From contig CAVSPC010000014.1 of assembly GCA_963729795.1 (NCBI GenBank), positions 1 through 64,000 on the forward strand: a DNA stretch of 64,000 nucleotides, read 5' to 3'. Shown in pieces: positions 52,274 to 60,967 of this stretch. This stretch comes from CAWBBA01 sp963729795 (GTDB lineage: Bacteria; Desulfobacterota; Desulfomonilia; Desulfomonilales; Desulfomonilaceae). The notes beneath the pieces are model-generated. The model had not been told where the DNA came from. It searched no databases and saw nothing but the letters and a program-made list of their open reading frames with translations. Within the stretch, counting starts at the first letter, position 1. Every line of letters starts with the position of its first letter. The position numbers were made by a program, and so were the translations under genes.

Positions 52274-52759
52274 ATGTCCCAACCGAAAAATTCCGAAAAG
52301 AAGAGAATTCTTGCGGTGGACGACGAGCCCGACGTCATCGAAGTCATCCAGGAACAACTCGAGGATTACACGGTCGTCCCAGCTACAAGCTTCGAATCGG
52401 CTCATAAGCTCATACTGGCTGAACATTTCGACCTAGCGATCCTGGACATCATGGGAGTCAACGGTTTTGCACTACTCGATACATGCGCCGTGCGAAAGCT
52501 GCCGGCTGCTATGCTCACTGCCCACGCACTCAATATCGCAAGCATCAATCTCGCCATTAAACTCGGAGCGATTTCCTTTTTGCCCAAGGATGAGCTTGCT
52601 AGAATAAATGAGTACGTGGCGGAAATTTTCGAGTGCCTTGCAGAGGGCAAGACCCATTGGGCGAAGCTCTTTGAAAAATTGGAGCCTCTTTTCAGAGCGA
52701 GGCTGGGGGTTGAGTGGAAGCATTTTGGAAACCAATCCTATCCACTCACATTTGAATGA
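52274..52759 (+). CDS. Stand-alone response-regulator receiver protein (second)
   Basis: A 161-residue single receiver domain: VDDEPDVIEVIQEQL, LAILDIMGVNGFALLDTCA with the phospho-accepting Asp, AMLTAHALN and SFLPKDE. The tail ECLAEGKTHWAKLFEKLEPLFRARLGVEWKHF parallels that of the protein at 25180-25656. No output domain and no kinase gene nearby. The shared DIMGVNGF and THW-x-x-LF features define a small family. Confidence 0.85.
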   Translation: MSQPKNSEKKRILAVDDEPDVIEVIQEQLEDYTVVPATSFESAHKLILAEHFDLAILDIMGVNGFALLDTCAVRKLPAAMLTAHALNIASINLAIKLGAISFLPKDELARINEYVAEIFECLAEGKTHWAKLFEKLEPLFRARLGVEWKHFGNQSYPLTFE

Positions 52760-52860
52760 TCGAGATCACGGGCGGTAAATGACCTGGACCGTCGGAAGAG
52801 AAAAGTAAATTGGCGAATCACACTTTTTCAACGGGTGTGATTTCTCACAAGGGGACACAA

Positions 52861-53058
52861 ATGGCAGACATTACTATAAGTCTTCCCGAGAAGAGGCTGG
52901 CCAGGCTGAAAGAAATGGCACCTCGCTACGGCATCAGTGCAGAAGATCTCGTTCGTGCCAGCATCGATCAGCTACTAGGAGGGCCGGAAGAAGAATTCAA
53001 GAAGGCAGCGGACTACGTGCTAAAGAAAAACGAAGAGCTCTATCAAAGGTTGGCCTGA
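52861..53058 (+). CDS. Ribbon-helix-helix antitoxin-like protein
   Basis: A 65-residue protein: MADITISLPEKRLARLKEMAPRYGISAEDLVRASIDQLLGGPEEEFKKAADYVLKKNEELYQRLA. The first 45 residues fit a ribbon-helix-helix DNA-binding domain, and the acidic helical tail fits the toxin-binding part of antitoxins paired with Doc. Start at 52861 with AAGGGG upstream. The stop overlaps the start of a truncated Doc-like frame (TGATG), so this is half of a toxin-antitoxin pair. Confidence 0.75.
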   Translation: MADITISLPEKRLARLKEMAPRYGISAEDLVRASIDQLLGGPEEEFKKAADYVLKKNEELYQRLA

Positions 53059-53159
53059 TGCGGTCTTTGAGACTCGGCGAAGTGCTGCAACTCCACAGGC
53101 GCATCATTGAGCAGTCCGGCGGTGCGCACGGAATACTCGATCTGGGATTGTTGGAATGA
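53058..53159 (+). pseudogene. Truncated Doc/Fic-type toxin remnant
   Basis: From the ATG overlapping the antitoxin stop, 33 residues read RSLRLGEVLQLHRRIIEQ followed by a SGGAHGILDLGLLE segment, matching the N-terminus of death-on-curing (Doc) toxins, then a stop. The Fic active-site motif (HxFx(D/N)GNKR) and everything else is missing. The sequence after the stop shows no Doc text in any frame, so the gene was truncated by deletion. Confidence 0.7.
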
Positions 53160-53347
53160 GTCTTTCATCATATTTTTGCTGAATATCCCGTCTGTTGATA
53201 ACCTGCATCTCTTTCTACTTATTGACCGCTCACGTCTTTTTCAATTTTTCGCTTGACATGGTTACCCCGCCCTGCTATGTAGTAGCAATACTTAGCCCCA
53301 TGTCACCCATGGGCTTAGCGGCACGACTCGGCCGCGGAGGATCGCTG

Positions 53348-53740
53348 ATGCCTATCTTGAAAAAGCGTGATACCCATTGTATTTGGTTCAGCCATTTGCC
53401 TCCCTTTATGGCTGCGAAACTCGCAAGACTTAACCCGGACAAAGAAGTAGTAGTCACCATCAATGGAATAGAGACTCAGTGGTTTCGAATGCGAAACGGT
53501 GCTGACGGTCGTGAAACGAAGGGCATTAGGGTCGGGCCCGGAAGATCTAAAGAGATCTGGGAGCGGATACCACTAAGGTCCTCGTTTGAAGCGACCTTGG
53601 AGGATAACAGCGGATCTGGAGGACCGGAGCAGAAGTGGGATGTCGAGGTAGGTACTGTTACCGCGCCAGCGAACTGTGACTGGCTCAGCGTCCCGTATGT
53701 CAAGCACCTTGGATCGAAAGGCCGGTGGGCCTCTTTTTGA
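53348..53740 (+). CDS. Hypothetical protein overlapping a nuclease-like gene
   Basis: A 130-residue protein with GGAGGATC ahead of the ATG. It begins MPILKKRDTHCIWFSHLPPFM, contains a beta-rich part (KEVVVTINGIETQWFRMRNG) and ends with a polar region. I do not recognise it. Its last 44 bases overlap the next gene in another frame. The frame is open back to 53195, but the text there is not protein-like. Confidence 0.5.
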   Translation: MPILKKRDTHCIWFSHLPPFMAAKLARLNPDKEVVVTINGIETQWFRMRNGADGRETKGIRVGPGRSKEIWERIPLRSSFEATLEDNSGSGGPEQKWDVEVGTVTAPANCDWLSVPYVKHLGSKGRWASF

Positions 53741-54629
53741 TATCTACGAATTCGCAGATTACTCTGGGGCTTTTGACACGGTCCAACAACGGCGAACCAT
53801 CAAGGTCGCTCGTTGCGAGGGATCAAGTCGGCCAGAACTCCTCAACATTCCATTCACCCGGGAAGGTTTAGTGCTGGAGTTTCTCGAAAATCTTCGAGAC
53901 GCCACCATGAACGGAAAGCGGATGATACTGGGACAGGATCACCAATATTCAATTCCTTATGGACTTGCTCGACAGATCGGACTTGATTTGGATTGGAGGA
54001 AGGGGCTTAAAATGCTGGCAACAGGCACATATGCCCCTGACGCTCCGGCGCTCGATCATCCCAAGATTTTCACCAAACTCTTCAATCAGTGGTTGATGTC
54101 GCATAGTATGCTTCCTTATTTCTATTCCGCTACCAAATCATTCTTATATGGGATTCCGGACCGCGATCCGAGACAAAAGGGAGATCCGGCCGTCTATCGG
54201 TTATGCGAACGCTATCCGGGCATCTTCGGGACTGGAAATCCGAAGCCTTTCAATAGGGTTGGCGACAATGGGTCGGTTGGGGGGCAGACCTTGGTAGGTC
54301 TTATTAATATCTTGGAATTGATAGAAATCTGCGATCATGAAGACATCCCGCTCAAATGTTGGCCGCTTGATGGAATTGACATCACATCTCCTGATTACGG
54401 AGGCTGTCATGTCCTTATCGAGCCGTATCCCAGCGTCGCAAGAGTCCGAAATCAACCTCGTTCAGACGCACAAGATGCCATAGCGGCTACACGTATAATT
54501 TCGGAAGCAGATCGCAATGGAACCCTAACCAGACTACTTGACTTGGCTCCTTTATCGGCTCAGGACCAAGAGATTGTGAGGTTCGAGGGGTGGATTGTAG
54601 GCCATCTTCCGCTATTTATCAGGAAGTAA
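53697..54629 (+). CDS. DUF429-like, RNase-H-fold protein (tentative)
   Basis: A 310-residue protein. It opens with DIYEFADYSGAFDTVQQRRTIKVARC, has a central GQDHQYSIPYGLARQIGL and a late LIEPYPSVAR...DAQDAIAATRIISEADRNGTL. The three separated acidic spots (DYSG, GQDH, DAQDA) resemble the metal-binding Asp of predicted RNase H-like DUF429 nucleases, and the RDATMNGKRMILG region is similar to their start of strand 2-3. The family call is tentative. It sits in a region rich in toxin-antitoxin and insertion-sequence remains, so a mobile or defence origin is possible. Confidence 0.55.
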   Translation: MSSTLDRKAGGPLFDIYEFADYSGAFDTVQQRRTIKVARCEGSSRPELLNIPFTREGLVLEFLENLRDATMNGKRMILGQDHQYSIPYGLARQIGLDLDWRKGLKMLATGTYAPDAPALDHPKIFTKLFNQWLMSHSMLPYFYSATKSFLYGIPDRDPRQKGDPAVYRLCERYPGIFGTGNPKPFNRVGDNGSVGGQTLVGLINILELIEICDHEDIPLKCWPLDGIDITSPDYGGCHVLIEPYPSVARVRNQPRSDAQDAIAATRIISEADRNGTLTRLLDLAPLSAQDQEIVRFEGWIVGHLPLFIRK

Positions 54630-54749
54630 TGGTCTGCTCTTAAGAAGGACGGTGCGCCTTACCTCGAAAATTAGGTAAGGTGTCCAGGTTTGCACAGATT
54701 TGCAAGATTTCGAACGACGACTCCCGTGATTAAGCGAAGCGGAGGCGAG

Positions 54750-55214
54750 ATGGACGAGAAGCGATTCCCCGAGATAATTCGAGAGATTTATAGGTTGGTT
54801 CAAGAACTGGAAGCTATGTTTCCTGGTCGGCGCTTTACGCCAGACGGCCATATGGTAGGAAGTATTGGAGGGGCTATTGCGAGTTATTGTTACGGGATCA
54901 AACTATTCTCTCCATCGCACTAGGGCCACGATGGGGAGAACCAGCACTGGCTGATTCAAATCAAGGCTACGCAGGGCAAGAAAATCTATATCAGCAGTGA
55001 GCCTCACTTTGTTCTGGCATTTCGTATATTCAGCAATGGAGACTTCGAGGAACTGTATAACGGCCCCGGCAAGCCTATCTGGGACAGAATTGCGTATCGC
55101 AAGAGGCCGAAGAATGGTCAGTTCCAAATCGGATTGACAACATTGAAAAAACTGATGCGTAGTGTACCAGAAGCGCAGCGCATTGCAAAAGTGCGGCTTC
55201 ATCTGCGCGGTTGA
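54750..55214 (+). pseudogene. DUF6998-like gene broken by one nonsense codon
   Basis: A 154-codon frame from ATG 54750 (GGAGGCGAG upstream) reads MDEKRFPEIIREIYRLVQELE and GSIGGAIASYCYGIKLFSPSH, then TAG at 54921-54923, then continues in the same frame GHDGENQHWLIQIKATQGKK, SSEPHFVLAFRIFSNGDFEELYNGPGKPIWDRI and QFQIGLTTLKKLM. Both parts match one small family (DUF6998, from memory). Only one base change is needed to restore it. Confidence 0.75.
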
Positions 55215-55338
55215 AAGCATCTGGAAGGTGGGCTTTAACCAGCATCAATGTATCTGGAGTCATAGCGAGAGCGAATGCGTTCCTGCACAGGTTCGTGCAG
55301 TGATGAAATTAAGCGATAGATCAGATGGAGGGAAAGCA

Positions 55339-55596
55339 ATGGCAACAATTACAAATGCAGAGGTTCGACTGGGCAATAGTGGACAAGTGGTTCCGTCAGA
55401 TTGCTATGGTAACAATGCGGCGATCGAATGTCCGGGGTGCCAGTCCTACCCGGTTCTGCTAATTGCTTTGCCTCGCCAGCGAGGTAGCTCACGGGAGAAT
55501 CCGGGCATTTGTCGGAAATGCCAAAGCCAAGTTCATATTCTTGAGGACGTTAGCCCGGGTCGCCAGATCCAGGTCGTTCACGTGGCTTTGATATAA
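55339..55596 (+). CDS. Small protein with two CxxC pairs
   Basis: An 85-residue protein with GGAGGG before its ATG. It reads ATITNAEVRLGNSGQVVPSD, then IECPGCQSYPVLLIA and ICRKCQSQVHILED; the two CxxC pairs, 27 residues apart, could bind zinc. No family recognised. It lies among remnants and has no clear partner. Confidence 0.5.
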   Translation: MATITNAEVRLGNSGQVVPSDCYGNNAAIECPGCQSYPVLLIALPRQRGSSRENPGICRKCQSQVHILEDVSPGRQIQVVHVALI

Positions 55597-56049
55597 TCTT
55601 GTCAGCAACATGACCTCCCTAATCATTTTACTCCACCGGACCATGACGCCGCTCTTTTTTTGGGGGGAGTCGGATATATCCTTCGTCAACTGTCATGTAC
55701 TCTTGTGAAGAGCAGGAACGACTCCTTAATCTTCCTGCAATCGACGGGTTTTCGCTCGGGTGATTTGACAAAGCATCTCCAGAGCTCAAGGATTCAAGAC
55801 CGATTCAACAGTGTTTTTCCAACAAATCCGGTCTCAAGGTTCATTCTTGGCTGTCCCGGTCGAACCTGCGCGAAAGGAACGAATTCGGCAGAAGTATTGA
55901 AACTCTTCTTTCAGCTAGGTTGTTCTCCCCTGCTAGCATCTAACTCGTCTTCTACAGTGCATCGCGAAAAGTTATTATGTTTCAGGATGTTATTAGAGCA
56001 CAACAAATCTGTGGCACCAGGAATTCGATCTCAAGGTGCTCGAATCAGG
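55597..56049. other. Gene-free stretch beside a decayed insertion sequence
   Basis: No supported gene. It includes tgtggcacca at 56010-56019, repeated directly at 57765-57774 on the other side of the IS1634-like transposase remnant. Confidence 0.35.
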
Positions 56050-57706
56050 TCACACGGTCGTGTCGAACGGTACGCTACGGATAGTGGGAGGAAAGGCTAC
56101 CCCCGCCGCACGGAAGACTGCGTTACAGACGCCTTTGGGCTGGGAGCGCAACAGAAAGCGTTTTCCGCCGTGCTCAAGCTCCACTTCGGTCAAACTGTCC
56201 AGATCAAGCTTGATGTCAGCCCACTCGCACGAGAGTGCTTTCCCCTCAAGACGCTCTTGCAGAGCCCTGCGTAAGACAAGAGCGAGAAACGAGCAGAAAC
56301 ACGTGCCCTCGGATCGTCCGGTCGTACTGGTGGTACACCGGCCGAGTGCTGAGCAGGGTCTTGGCGGATCGGAAGATCTGCTCCACCATCCAGAGCTGCT
56401 TGTACTTCAGCCCCAGCTGGGCAGGAGGAAGGCTGGTGTTGGTTCTCAGGACCCACTTGCCGTCGAAACGTGACTCAGCCTTGGCCTTCTCGTGGTCGAT
56501 GGCGAAGCCGCTTCCGGTGCTTGCAAGATACTTGCGGAACCCCTTGTTTCCCACCAGAGACTTGTCTCCTTGCTTGAGCTTCTCTTCAAGCGCTGCAATG
56601 ATAGCCGCTCGGTCGAGGGCGTCCTTCTTGGCCTGATCCTCATTGACGCAGACCACATAACGCCTCCCGTCCACTAGCACCTCCTTGACCTTCAACGGAG
56701 AGCGAGACGCGTGGACCACCTGATAGCGTCCTGCCCGGGAGAGCACTTCCTGTTTCACTTCCTTCACCAGACGCATCCTGGCTCCCAGGATGTACAGGCC
56801 ACTGCCTCTTCTCCAGCTCTGCGATGGTATCAGCGCTGATCATGCCACGGTCAGCCACGATACACACTTGGCCCAGGAAAAACCTGGACCGGAATCGATC
56901 CACCACGGGCACGAGGCTGGTCACGTCCGCAGTGTTTCCCGGCCACATTTCGCAACAAATCGGACGGCCTTGGTTGTCGATCACCGCACCCACCACCATC
57001 TGCTTGAGATCCGGACGATGATCCTTGTTATGGCCCCGCTCACCCAGCGTCTCGCCGCCTTCTCCCTCGAAGTAGATGGAGGTGGTGTCGAAGAACACGA
57101 GGTCAAGCGATGAAAACAGATCCCGTGACCGGGAGAACAGCGCCTCTTCAATCAGGTCTTTTATGCACCGAGGCGCGAGTGTCCTGCCCGCTTGTTGTGC
57201 ATCGGGTAGCTCTTCACCCAACCAGGCCATGGCACGATAGAGGTGATGGAAATCCAACTCGTCGGCCTCGGCGATCCCGTAGTCTTGCACCCACTTGCTG
57301 CAGAGCGGTCCGACCCCGGTGCAAACAGACGGTTGAGCACCGTAACGAACACTGCCCGCTCGACGGGGAACTTGAACTTGCGGCCGGCAAGCAGATGTTC
57401 AATGATTTCTGTTAACCCCGTTTCTCTCCACAACCTCTCGAAGATCATCCCAGGGCCTATGCGACGCACTCCGATTACCGGAGCATCACCGCGACGATGC
57501 GCATCGATCACCATCATGGACTCGGAGAACTTGGCACCAGAGGATATAAGCCGATCCAGTTGGCCTGAAGCCTCCAGTTCATCGAGTCTTCCTAAGGTAC
57601 AAATGACGCGCTGCTTGGAGCGACCGTCTTCCCACCGGTTTTCCACAATCTGGAAGTAGGTTCTCTCCCTGGCCTTCTTCACTCGAAAGAACATGGCGCC
57701 CTCCAT
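56050..57706 (-). pseudogene. IS1634-like transposase, multiply frameshifted
   Basis: A DDE transposase of the IS1634/IS1549 type spread over three or four frames. Piece 1 (from about 57706): MFFRVKKARERTYFQIVENR ... FERLWRETGLTEIIEHLLAGRKF. Piece 2 (about 57290-56780): YGIAEADELDFHHLYRAMAWL, LDLVFFDTTSIYFEGEG, ADRGMISADTIAELEK. Piece 3 (56776-56290): RLVKEVKQEVLSRAGRYQ ... YKQLWMVEQIFRSAKTLL. Piece 4, after one extra T near 56300: CSFLALVLRRALQERLEG to PFDTTV. At least three single-base breaks make it inactive. Confidence 0.85.
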
Positions 57707-57805
57707 AAAGACACCATGAATCATAGTGAATACTGCTTTTGTGTCAAGCCTTATTTGCCAATGATGTGGCACCATGTTTTCCACTTTGGGAAAAACCGCG
57801 TTCCG

Positions 57806-58138
57806 CTATTTCAAGTACTTAAACCGTTGAGACCCCCGAAAAACGCCAGAAACTGTAGAAGATGGGTCTAAGGCGCCCCATACAGTTGCTCCGCAGATAA
57901 ATAGGAAAACTAGGATAGCCACCAAGAAAATTCCAGAGTCAGGGCGCTGGCTTAAAGCGACCAAGAAGATACCTACTACGAAAAGGGTGGCACCAAGCCC
58001 AATGGCACTCTTCCCATGAGCATCTACAAAAGAGGATTCCCCTCTCATGGTTACCCAAATGACAAAGGGGCCTACCACCGATCCCACACCGAGAAAAGGA
58101 AGCCCGAACAGTGCTGACAGATAACGAGAACTGCCCAC
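57806..58138 (-). pseudogene. DUF4870-like membrane domain, 3' part of a broken gene
   Basis: A 110-residue frame: SSRYLSALFGLPFLGVGSVVGPFVIWV...SSFVDAHGKSAIGLGATLFVVGIFLVAL, a two- to three-helix DUF4870-type domain. Three stops lie directly upstream in its frame. If one base is restored near 58125-58131, the zinc-ribbon frame (58072-58399) runs into it as KWAV-SRYLSALFG, so the two were probably one gene. Confidence 0.65.
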
Positions 58139-58399
58139 TTACGTTCACGCTTGCTATGGAGCTGCCCGGAGGAAGATCCATGACCATTCTCCTTCACGAG
58201 TGTATCCAGCCGTTCCCCACAATGTCTGCATTTTATAGCCTCACTCATGATCTCTTCCGCACAAAAAGGACATTTTAGTTTAGTGGGGGTTACGAGAGGT
58301 TGATCGGTGCCAGCTATTGATGGGTTCGGCTTGATAGCAGCATCGTTCTCATTGCCGATCATGCTGTCGTCATTGTTGGGATGCTGAACCACTAATTCC
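58072..58399 (-). pseudogene. Zinc-ribbon middle part of a gene split by the ISL3 element
   Basis: Downstream of the insertion sequence the frame reads VVQHPNNDDSMIGNENDAAI and CPFCAEEIMSEAIKCRHCGERL, a zinc ribbon. Removing the element and one 8-bp duplication joins it in frame to 59715-60033 (LEEEL-VVQHPNN). Its own 3' end runs out of frame before the DUF4870 part. Confidence 0.75.
58392..58399. repeat. 8-bp target-site duplication, left copy
   Basis: CTAATTCC immediately left of the ISL3 element, repeated at 59715-59722 immediately right of it. Eight bases is the length expected for this family. Confidence 0.9.
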
Positions 58400-59714
58400 G
58401 GCTCATCCGACAAGTGCGTACGTGGTCAGATGTATGGCGTAAATCTTGAGTGTAAAGAATACTGGGTCCCGAAAGCCATAGGCCTGTCGCTGGAGAGTCT
58501 TGATCTTGTTGTTCGTAGCTTCCAGGGGGCCAGTGGGAATCCGGTGATCGTAGTAGGCCAGAATCCCGGGTCGGTATGAGGCCAAGGTTTTGGCAAACTT
58601 CTTGAGCATTCCGACACCCGAGGTGTCTGCTCGACGAATCCAGTCCTCCAGCACGGCCTCGGCGGTAGCCTTGTCGGGTTGGTTCCAGATCTGCCGAAGG
58701 TCCTCCTTGAGGTAGTAGGCGCATGCGAGCGGCTGATTCAGACGGAGGGCTTCCTCCAGGCGTTGGCGCTCATTTCGCTTGTCATCGAGGTTCTCCGGGT
58801 TCTTCAGAAGAAGCCACCGGATGCCTTTCAACACCTCTTTGTGCAGCAGATCGGTGATTTCCCGGTACAACTCCCGGCGCAAGTCCGTGAGTTTTTCGTT
58901 GAAGAGTTTGACGACATGAAAGTGATCGAAAACCAGCACGGCTCGGGGAAGGTTGGTCGTAACCGCTTGGATGTATGCTCTCGACATGTCGATCGCCACC
59001 GCTTCTATCCTTTTTCTGGCACTCTTGAGTCGTTTCCAGAAGGGTTCCAGGGCATCAGCACCCTTGCCCTCTCCGACGAAGACCACGGCCCCGGTCTCCA
59101 GATCCAGCACAACAGTCAGGAACTTCCGTTTCTTGCCCACGTAAATCTCGTCGATAGCAATCTGCCTGAGGCTTTTGAGCCGAGGACGAGAAAACTTGAG
59201 CGTCAGGAACCGCTTCTGGATGTCTTTGACTACGTCCCAGCTCACCCCGTAATGATCAGCCACATCCTGAATCGTCATGTGAGAGGACAAATCCAAGACA
59301 CATCGTTCAAACTGCCTGATGAAGCGCCTGTTTTCGTCTGCGAACCCTACCTTGACCTGGCGGACCACGTTGCAGCCATGGCACTGGACTCGCTGGACCG
59401 CCATCCGTATGACGATCCGCTTGAAGGCCCAACCAGGGGCCAAGAATCGCCTCCAGGTCGCGCCTCGCTTGGAGATCTTCCGGGAGCCGCAACGGGAACA
59501 TCGCAGCGTGCTCGGGTCCTGTTCGATGGTGAAAATGATCTCCTTTCCAACTGTACTCCGTGCTCCGATACCGGTAACCCACGATGTTGAGAGCGTGGTA
59601 CAATAGGCTCGTGGACATGCTTGTCTCTCCTTCCCAGCCTTTTTCAAAACCAAGAAGGACCAAGCATGTCCAACTTTACTTTGCAACCACAAGTACGCAA
59701 TTACCGGATGAGCC
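58400..59714 (-). mobile_element. Complete ISL3-family insertion sequence, 1,315 bp
   Basis: Bounded by imperfect terminal inverted repeats that start ggctcatccg and continue with tgcgtac (left 58400-58426; right 59689-59714), and by an 8-bp direct duplication CTAATTCC. It holds one transposase gene on the minus strand. The last 119 bases are identical to window positions 1-119, so at least two copies exist in this replicon. It inserted into a zinc-ribbon/DUF4870 gene, recently by the look of the perfect duplication. Confidence 0.95.
58403..59618 (-). CDS. ISL3-family transposase, apparently frameshifted near its start
   Basis: A DDE transposase of about 404 residues. The N-terminal start MSTSLLYHALNIVGYRYRSTEY (ATG 59618) is in a different frame from the rest; one extra base at 59545-59558 is needed to join VGKEIIFTIEQD. 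Then follow a four-Cys zinc finger (CSRCGSRK ... CHGCNVVRQV), HMTIQDVADHYGVSWDVVKDIQKR, IAIDEIYVGKKRKFLTVVLDL with the first catalytic Asp, FDHFHVVKLFNEKL and GPLEATNNKIKTLQRQAYGF with the catalytic Glu. The stop codon lies within the left inverted repeat. A frame from 59692 without the break is open but would give a foreign N-terminus. Confidence 0.88.
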
Positions 59715-60033
59715 CTAATTCCTCCTCCAGCGTCCCGGACTGCTCTGTCCAGAATTTAGGAACGTATACCTTGCATACGGGGCATACTTGAAATTCGCTG
59801 CTCAACAACGTGCCGCATCGTGGACATTTCCATTCCGTTGTGGGCAACTTTGGAGTAATGGGGTCCAATCTATACATCTCCTCCACCCGCACCGAGCCGT
59901 CTTCTACAAGATTTTCAAACTGGGACTTTAATTCCTGCGCGGAGAGTTTGTATTTCTCCATCAGGGTACGATCATCCATACCGAAGCGGATGTCGTCCAG
60001 CAGTTCCTCTTTGTTGACCGATCTTTCCGGCAT
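59715..60033 (-). pseudogene. 5' part of the zinc-ribbon/DUF4870 gene interrupted by ISL3
   Basis: From ATG 60033 (MPERSVNKEELLDDIRFGMD) the frame encodes a helical region (DDRTLMEKYKLSAQELKSQFENLVEDG) and a first zinc ribbon (EWKCPRCGTLLSSEFQVCPVCKVYVP). It enters the insertion sequence after LEEEL. The intact ancestor would have been: helical domain, zinc ribbon, linker, second zinc ribbon and DUF4870 membrane domain, about 300 residues. Function unknown. Confidence 0.75.
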
Positions 60034-60202
60034 GAGAGGCCCCCTTGATTTTTGGAGGAGTTGTCTCCGGTACGATAGCACAACCAGAGACCACCTTACG
60101 AGAAAATTTCGCTCTCTTTAAGTCCGTTCACTTTGATCCTCCATCTAATTGCGCCCCACACTTTCGTCGGCACTGCCAGTCACACCTTTTAAGGCCAATT
60201 CC

Positions 60203-60225
60203 AGTGTCTCCAAATAGTTGACACT
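60203..60225. promoter_or_regulatory. Inverted repeat over the TetR gene -35 box
   Basis: AGTGTC (60203-60208) and GACACT (60220-60225) are inverted with 11 bases between, and the right arm overlaps the -35 element. This is a plausible self-control operator for the following TetR gene. Confidence 0.4.
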
Positions 60226-60246
60226 ACCTGGAGCCGGGCGTAATAT
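60218..60246 (+). promoter_or_regulatory. Strong sigma-70-type promoter for tetR-mqnB-mqnD
   Basis: TTGACA (60218-60223), 17 bases, then TAATAT (60241-60246). The spacing is ideal and only two bases differ from consensus. The start of transcription would be near 60253, about 20 bases before the GTG of the TetR gene. Confidence 0.75.
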
Positions 60247-60273
60247 CGAAGGCCGTACCTCCAGGAGCATTTC

Positions 60274-60954
60274 GTGCCGGTTTCAGCCACTTTTCTACAA
60301 CTTGAGGGGCGTAAGCGTCAGAGGATCGTATCTGCGGCTCTCAGCGAGTTCGCCAATGAAGGATATGCGGGAGCATCACTCAACACAATTGTGAAAAAAA
60401 TTGGGATATCCAAGGGCTCGCTATTCAATTATTTCATGGACAAGCGTGGGCTCTTCATGTTCGTGTTCGAGCAAGCTTTAGAGCTTGTGAAAAACTATCT
60501 CAGAAGTGTCAGAGATGAAACTGCGGACGAAGATCTTTTCACACGCATAGAAAAACATCTGCTGGCCGGCGTGGACTTCATCCGTTCCAACCCGCGTGTA
60601 TACAAGATCTACCTGCGAGTGTTGTATGAAAGCGGCTTGCCTGATCGAAACATCCTCATGAAGTCAGTCCGCCGGCTATCCATTGAATACCTGACCGAAT
60701 TCCTTGATGTGGCCAAGAGTCGAGGGGAGGTCGGCCCCGACATAGAGGTGAATGAGGCGGCTTTCGTCATGGAGGCCGTTTTGGAGGGCTTCCTCCAAGC
60801 CTACGGCGTTCAACATCTGGACGCTGGTTTGGGCCTGTACAAAGCTTCGGACGAAGATGTCAGGCGATGGGCTCTTGGCGTAGTCCGCCTCCTGAAGCAC
60901 GGTCTCGCCGGTCCGGCAGCACAGAGGGGATGGTACTTTGACTCGTCCGGTTGA
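60274..60954 (+). CDS. TetR-family regulator in the mqnB-mqnD operon
   Basis: A 226-residue TetR protein. Helix-turn-helix: RIVSAALSEFANEGYAGASLNTIVKKIGISKGSLFNYFMDKRGLFMFV (about residues 17-64). The C-terminal domain (about 80-215) is helical. The start is a GTG with AGGAG 8 bases upstream. It is followed directly by mqnB, so it may control menaquinone synthesis; a TetR gene is not a standard member of this operon in the species I know. Confidence 0.88.
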   Translation: MPVSATFLQLEGRKRQRIVSAALSEFANEGYAGASLNTIVKKIGISKGSLFNYFMDKRGLFMFVFEQALELVKNYLRSVRDETADEDLFTRIEKHLLAGVDFIRSNPRVYKIYLRVLYESGLPDRNILMKSVRRLSIEYLTEFLDVAKSRGEVGPDIEVNEAAFVMEAVLEGFLQAYGVQHLDAGLGLYKASDEDVRRWALGVVRLLKHGLAGPAAQRGWYFDSSG

Positions 60955-60967
60955 TCGACTGGGCGGG

